From: Holosporales bacterium
GTDB lineage: Bacteria; Pseudomonadota; Alphaproteobacteria; BNTO01
Direction: 5' to 3'
NCBI GenBank assembly: GCA_031273545.1
Contig: JAISRQ010000101.1
Location: 1 to 7,881, forward strand
Length of the DNA stretch: 7,881 nt
In this document: one piece after another, positions 6,094-7,881 of the stretch
Numbering within the stretch: the first letter of the stretch is position 1
How the letters are laid out: each line of letters starts with the position of its first letter
The notes under the pieces: generated by a model
Databases searched by the model: none
Told to the model about the DNA's origin: nothing
Seen by the model: the letters and a program-made list of their open reading frames with translations, nothing else
Program-made: the position numbers and the translations under genes

Positions 6094-6414
6094 ATGTTAT
6101 TCGAAATAAGTCAAAGTAATTTTCAGCGAGATATATTAGACGCAGAAAAGATCGTTGTCGTGGATTTTTATGCTACATGGTGTGGACCATGTCGCATGCT
6201 TATCCCAATATTGGAAGAGCTCGCGGAAGAAAATCCTGATGTAAGGTTTTTTACGGTTAATGTTGACGACGCATCAGATTTAGCCGGTTTATACGAAATA
6301 CGAAATTTGCCAACGTTATTAATTTTTAAAGAGGGAAACGTTGTGGCACGTAACGTTGGAGCCGCAACTAAGTTTGAAATAGAAGACTTATTGCTAACGG
6401 CGAAGGATTTATGA
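6094..6414 (+). CDS. trxA: Thioredoxin
   Basis: Thioredoxin reduces protein disulfides in the cytoplasm and is recycled by thioredoxin reductase with NADPH. From ATG 6094 the product has 106 residues, the normal size for bacterial thioredoxin 1. It has the buried acidic residue Asp24 in VVDFYATW, the active site WCGPC (29-33), the family proline Pro38 in the following helix, the NVDD stretch (56-59), the cis-proline in NLPTLLIF (Pro73) and the GA pair near 89-90. An upstream ATG (6055) would add MNFSAFVILGVLY, which could be misread as a membrane-targeting segment; the strong AGGAG before 6094 and the family length argue against it. The gene appears monocistronic: a 390-bp spacer precedes it and a hairpin with a T-rich tail lies about 70 bp past its stop. 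Confidence 0.95.
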   Translation: MLFEISQSNFQRDILDAEKIVVVDFYATWCGPCRMLIPILEELAEENPDVRFFTVNVDDASDLAGLYEIRNLPTLLIFKEGNVVARNVGAATKFEIEDLLLTAKDL

Positions 6415-6432
6415 GGGGTCCGTTGGAGTCGT

Positions 6433-6448
6433 TATTTCACGTGGTAAA
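6433..6448. promoter_or_regulatory. Degenerate parS-like sequence
   Basis: TATTTCACGTGGTAAA matches the parS consensus at 12 of 16 positions and keeps the central TTTCACGTG. It lies 19 bp past the trx stop. The right half-site is damaged, so strong ParB binding is doubtful. Confidence 0.35.
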
Positions 6449-6455
6449 GTCATTT

Positions 6456-6536
6456 CCAAAAAAGATTACGGATTTTTTGGACAAATAAGGATTACGATCC
6501 TTTCTTTTCTGGTCTGCAATCTTTGGGCCCCCTGAG
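6456..6536 (+). repeat. Palindromic element family PE, copy B (inverted relative to C)
   Basis: Runs from CCAAAAAAGATTACGGATTT to CAATCTTTGGGCCCCCTGAG. It aligns along its full ~80 bp with the reverse complement of copy C: GATTACGGRTTTTTTRGAC at the start, TTACGAT in the middle and TTTTCTGGYCYGCAATCTTT near the end, with about a 1-bp length difference. The ends of each copy are partial inverted repeats of each other (CCAAA..GATTRCGG), so the element is itself a loose palindrome. Confidence 0.75.
6487..6510 (+). terminator. Candidate intrinsic terminator for trx
   Basis: AAGGAT (6487-6492), loop TACG, ATCCTT (6497-6502) form a perfect 6-bp hairpin followed by TCTTTTCT. It lies 73 bp past the trx stop and within palindromic element copy B. 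The stem is short and only moderately GC-rich, so efficiency is uncertain. Confidence 0.45.
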
Positions 6537-6545
6537 GTAGAGTAG

Positions 6546-6561
6546 CGTTTCACGTCAAATC
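6546..6561. promoter_or_regulatory. Second degenerate parS-like sequence
   Basis: CGTTTCACGTCAAATC matches the parS consensus at 12 of 16 positions; the central palindrome is broken by G to C at position 11. It is 113 bp from the first degenerate site. A shorter GTTTCACG remnant follows near 6596. Confidence 0.3.
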
Positions 6562-6634
6562 TGGAGGGGATGTGCGGATTTTTGCTTTTACAAAAGTTTC
6601 ACGATCTTTTGTGTGTGGTTGCTAAAAAAGGGGG

Positions 6635-6739
6635 GCACCCCACCACCACCCTTGAATCCTAACAGAAAAAGGTAAAGGAAACGTTAATCGCAAATTTACC
6701 ATTTTTTAGTATTAAGGTTTTATTAATCTTTTTATGATA
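6635..6739 (-). repeat. Inverted dispersed repeat R2, right arm
   Basis: Reverse-complement partner of 541-645. The identical 32-nt block is at 6682-6713. Its outer end here is the CCACCACCACCC stretch near 6640. No gene of its own is supported; an open frame on the minus strand at 6712-6927 crosses three different repeat units and is judged spurious. Confidence 0.85.
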
Positions 6740-6757
6740 AAATCTCGCGGTCCTGAT

Positions 6758-6828
6758 GCATTCATTGGGGAGCTCCGTATTTGTTTAGAATTTAGGAGAG
6801 CCATTTTTGTTAACTTTTGTATGTATAC
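6758..6828 (+). repeat. Duplicated leader region upstream of small exported protein 1
   Basis: GCATTCATTGGGGAGCT (6758-6774) resembles the right end of element PE. From 6777 the sequence matches the region upstream of the second small gene (7418-7475): TTTAGAATTTAG, then GAGC, TTTTTGTTAACTTTT and GTATAC. So the duplication that produced the two paralogs included about 100 bp of upstream DNA. Confidence 0.7.
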
Positions 6829-6912
6829 CGGGGCCTCCAAAGATTGCGGGCCAGAAAATGAATAATCGTAAGCGTTTTGCCGTCTAAAAAACCCGTAATC
6901 ATTTGGGGAGTG
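6829..6912 (-). repeat. Palindromic element family PE, copy C
   Basis: Best-preserved copy of the ~80-bp element. The left end CTCCAAAGATTGCGGG and the right end CCCGTAATCATTTGGGGAG are imperfect inverted repeats. It matches copy B in inverted orientation along its length, copy A at both ends, and copy D in its right third. Confidence 0.75.
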
Positions 6913-6926
6913 GGTATATATACCCA
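6911..6926. promoter_or_regulatory. Perfect 16-bp palindrome
   Basis: TGGGTATATATACCCA is a perfect inverted repeat at the junction of element PE copy C and repeat R1 copy C. The half TGGGTATAT is also present at the end of R1 copy A (389-397), so part of it belongs to R1. It could be an operator or a cruciform-prone junction; no regulator is identifiable. Confidence 0.4.
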
Positions 6927-7019
6927 ATCACGATCAATCCTGGATTTTAGCAAGGGCTATAAAAATCAGTCCTCGTTAAGGTCGCGCTCGTTTTGCTTGC
7001 AATTAAAATTCGGTATTTG
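6913..7019 (-). repeat. Dispersed repeat R1, copy C (inverted)
   Basis: The reverse complement of this segment aligns with R1 copies A and B: AAATACCGAATTTTAATTGC, then CGCGACCTTAACGAGGAC, TTTTTATAGCCCTTGCTAAA and a final TGGGTATAT. It is fused to element PE copy C within the putative insertion. Confidence 0.7.
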
Positions 7020-7026
7020 ATATACA
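6997..7026 (+). promoter_or_regulatory. Candidate promoter of small exported protein 1
   Basis: TTGCAA (6997-7002) and TATACA (7021-7026), 18-bp spacer. The -10 coincides with the right-hand TATAC, so if the insertion model is right a new -35 was supplied by the inserted DNA. Both hexamers are only 4 of 6 matches. Confidence 0.3.
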
Positions 7027-7062
7027 TCGGACCATGGGATGATCATATTTGGAATATAAATT

Positions 7063-7296
7063 ATGAAAAAACAAAGAATTTTATCGGGAGTTTTTTTCTC
7101 AATATTTGTTGCTTCCTCTGCGTTTATTTGCAAAGCATTTTGCGAAGGTGACGAAGTTGCGGTGAACGACGGTGGCAATGAGGAGACGCTCTGTGACGAT
7201 GACAATGAAGATGATGAGTTTAAGGATATCCTCTATGAAAATAACATTGACCTGATTACGGCGATTAGGATATACAACCTTTTTCGCTCTGGTTAA
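7063..7296 (+). CDS. Small exported acidic protein 1, unknown function
   Basis: I do not recognise a family. The 77-residue product begins with a signal-peptide-like segment: KKQR, then the hydrophobic stretch GVFFSIFVASSAFIC, ending near AFCEG. The rest is strongly acidic (DDDNEDDEFKD around 45-55) and closes with a possible amphipathic helix (ITAIRIYNLFRSG). The N-terminus and leader match the gene at 7511, sharing MKxQ, a hydrophobic run, FICxxF and GDE, so the two are tandem paralogs. Cys23 within FIC is shared but the residues before it are a poor lipobox, so lipoprotein status is not claimed. GGA lies 9 nt before the ATG. Export to the periplasm, surface or host is an inference; a minus-strand frame over the same DNA has no such support. 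Confidence 0.7.
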   Translation: MKKQRILSGVFFSIFVASSAFICKAFCEGDEVAVNDGGNEETLCDDDNEDDEFKDILYENNIDLITAIRIYNLFRSG

Positions 7297-7340
7297 TGAT
7301 GAATACTGATCGAAATTTGAAAAATTATACATGTTTGTTG

Positions 7341-7370
7341 TGCTAAAAAAACCTGCAATCATTGGGAGCT
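7341..7370 (-). repeat. Palindromic element family PE, copy D (truncated)
   Basis: Only the right third of the element is present: CTAAAAAAACCTGCAATCAT followed by TGGGAGC, matching CTAAAAAACCCGTAATCAT and TTGGGGAG of copy C. An AT-rich CATATATA follows, like the TATATATA after copy C. Confidence 0.6.
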
Positions 7371-7417
7371 TGAATCTCATATATAAACAGGTTTGGAGCA
7401 TAAAGAAAGCGGAGCAG

Positions 7418-7475
7418 GTATTTTTTAGAATTTAGCCGAGCTATAAACATTTTGTTAACTTTTTTGTGGGTATAC
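7418..7475 (+). repeat. Duplicated leader region upstream of small exported protein 2 (uninterrupted)
   Basis: Matches 6777-6828: GTATTTTTTAGAATTTAG, CGAGC, TTTTGTTAACTTTT and GTGGGTATAC. Here the leader runs directly to the gene, so it serves as the empty-site reference for the insertion upstream of gene 1. TATACT (7471-7476) could be the -10; no good -35 lies at standard spacing. Confidence 0.7.
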
Positions 7476-7510
7476 TGAATTGTAGAATGATCATGTTTTT
7501 GGTGTAAATT

Positions 7511-7881
7511 ATGAAAAATCAAAAAGTTTTACTGAGGCTTTTTACTGCAATATCTATCGCTTCTCCTTTGTTTATTTGCGAAGTGTTTTACGGAGATGAG
7601 GCAGGAGTGGATGTTGAGGTCAGTGAAGAAGTTTCTTCTGACGGGAGCGTTTCTACGGGTGATGGATCTGACAGCGGCGATATTACAAGCGACAGTAGTG
7701 AAGGTGATGGATCTGACAGCGGAGGTATGACAAGCGACAGTGGTGAAGTGCCTGCTGAGCCAGCCGAGAACGAGGTAGCTCCTGAAGTTACTGAGGAGCA
7801 AACTGAAGTAAGCGAAGAGCAACCTGAAGAAAGCGAAGAAGCCTCTTCTTATGATGAGGATAAAGGAAAGAAAAAAAAGAA
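7511..7881 (+). CDS. Exported acidic repeat-containing protein 2, unknown function (partial, runs off the window)
   Basis: Open from ATG 7511 to the right edge with no stop: 123 full codons. No family is recognised. The N-terminus is signal-peptide-like (MKNQKVLLR, then LFTAISIASPLFIC) and paralogous to the gene at 7063, both reaching FICxxF and GDE. The mature part is low-complexity and very acidic: a Ser/Gly/Asp-rich region with two 15-residue repeats (GDGSDSGDITSDSSE and GDGSDSGGMTSDSGE, residues 50-79), a Pro/Ala/Glu part (80-93), short TEEQ/SEEQ-like repeats (94-110), then DEDKGKKKK at the edge. It is probably intrinsically disordered and exported; a surface or host-directed role is inference. 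The ribosome-binding site is weak (GGTG near 7501). An overlapping minus-strand frame (7529-7822) is only the antisense of the repeats. Confidence 0.75.
   Translation, partial: MKNQKVLLRLFTAISIASPLFICEVFYGDEAGVDVEVSEEVSSDGSVSTGDGSDSGDITSDSSEGDGSDSGGMTSDSGEVPAEPAENEVAPEVTEEQTEVSEEQPEESEEASSYDEDKGKKKK
7658..7747 (+). repeat. Two 45-bp in-frame tandem repeats in the exported acidic protein
   Basis: Units 7658-7702 and 7703-7747 are nearly identical at the DNA level: GGTGATGGATCTGACAGCGG begins both and ACAAGCGACAGT recurs in both. The near-identity means the duplication is recent or kept homogeneous, so copy number may vary between strains. Confidence 0.9.

Larger units (their letters stand above)
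6829..7025. mobile_element. Putative ~197-bp composite insertion between TATAC duplications
   Basis: The leader shared by the two small genes is continuous in gene 2: TATAC at 7471-7475 is followed 35 bp later by the ATG. In gene 1, TATAC appears at 6824-6828 and again at 7021-7025, with the ATG 37 bp after the second; the extra 197 bp between consists of element PE copy C (6829-6912) and an inverted R1 copy (6913-7019). TATAC on both sides looks like a 5-bp target-site duplication. No transposase is present, so any movement would be non-autonomous. Terminal inverted repeats over the whole insert are not evident. Confidence 0.5.

Noticed and set aside
6621..6655. Strong terminator or G-quadruplex at the GGGGGGCACCCC and CCACCACCACCC stretch
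   Set aside because: The hairpin loop would be too short and the G-runs on the minus strand are mostly pairs; on inspection this is mainly the end of repeat R2.
6712..6927. 71-codon minus-strand open frame with a peptide resembling a translation of element copy B
   Set aside because: It crosses parts of R2, the duplicated leader and element PE. Copy B has a 1-bp length change that breaks the same frame, so conserved coding is not supported.
7063..7600. Lipoprotein status of the two small exported proteins
   Set aside because: Both have a cysteine in FIC at the end of the hydrophobic stretch, but isoleucine before the cysteine and phenylalanine before that do not fit a normal lipobox.

Overview
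The window is a moderately AT-rich bacterial chromosome segment with a conserved housekeeping core: a partial mraY, then parA-parB, two parS sites, a HIT-family gene, an NrnC-type DEDDy exonuclease gene, gltX, a thioredoxin gene, and two paralogous small genes for exported acidic proteins. NrnC is essentially an alphaproteobacterial family, and the ParAB/parS and GltX sequences also fit an alphaproteobacterium. Long gene-poor spacers, many decayed short repeats, mraY cut off from the rest of a dcw cluster and in-frame growth of gltX suggest a genome under relaxed selection, as in host-associated Holosporales or Rickettsiales-like lineages. That placement is inference; no species is named.

Layout. 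1-215 is the C-terminal end of mraY. 216-1014 has no convincing gene but holds two direct copies of a ~100-bp repeat (R1), one arm of a ~105-bp repeat (R2) and candidate promoters for parA. 1015-2633 is parAB with a 4-nt ATGA overlap, followed by two 16-bp parS sites on a 27-bp period at 2662-2704. The HIT gene (2728-3075) and nrnC (3231-3848) follow; nrnC lies between two degenerate tandem arrays with a 25-28 bp period (3069-3195 and 3868-4129). The last unit of the second array supplies a TTGACA hexamer in front of gltX (4199-5704). Past gltX lie a 350-bp spacer, the thioredoxin gene (6094-6414), and about 650 bp of repeats: palindromic elements, the inverted R2 arm, an inverted R1 copy and two degenerate parS-like sites. 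The last 0.8 kb holds two tandem paralogous genes for small proteins with signal-peptide-like N-termini and acidic mature parts; the second runs off the window.

How the genes work together. ParA, ParB and parS form a chromosome segregation module, and their presence suggests, without proving, that the replication origin is near. MraY (lipid I synthesis), GltX (Glu-tRNA synthesis), NrnC (final degradation of very short RNA) and thioredoxin (thiol reduction) are independent housekeeping functions with no visible operon beyond parAB. The most unusual content is repetitive: tandem arrays around nrnC, several families of short dispersed repeats in both orientations, and an apparent ~197-bp composite insertion between TATAC duplications upstream of one small-protein gene, with its paralog serving as a natural empty-site comparison.
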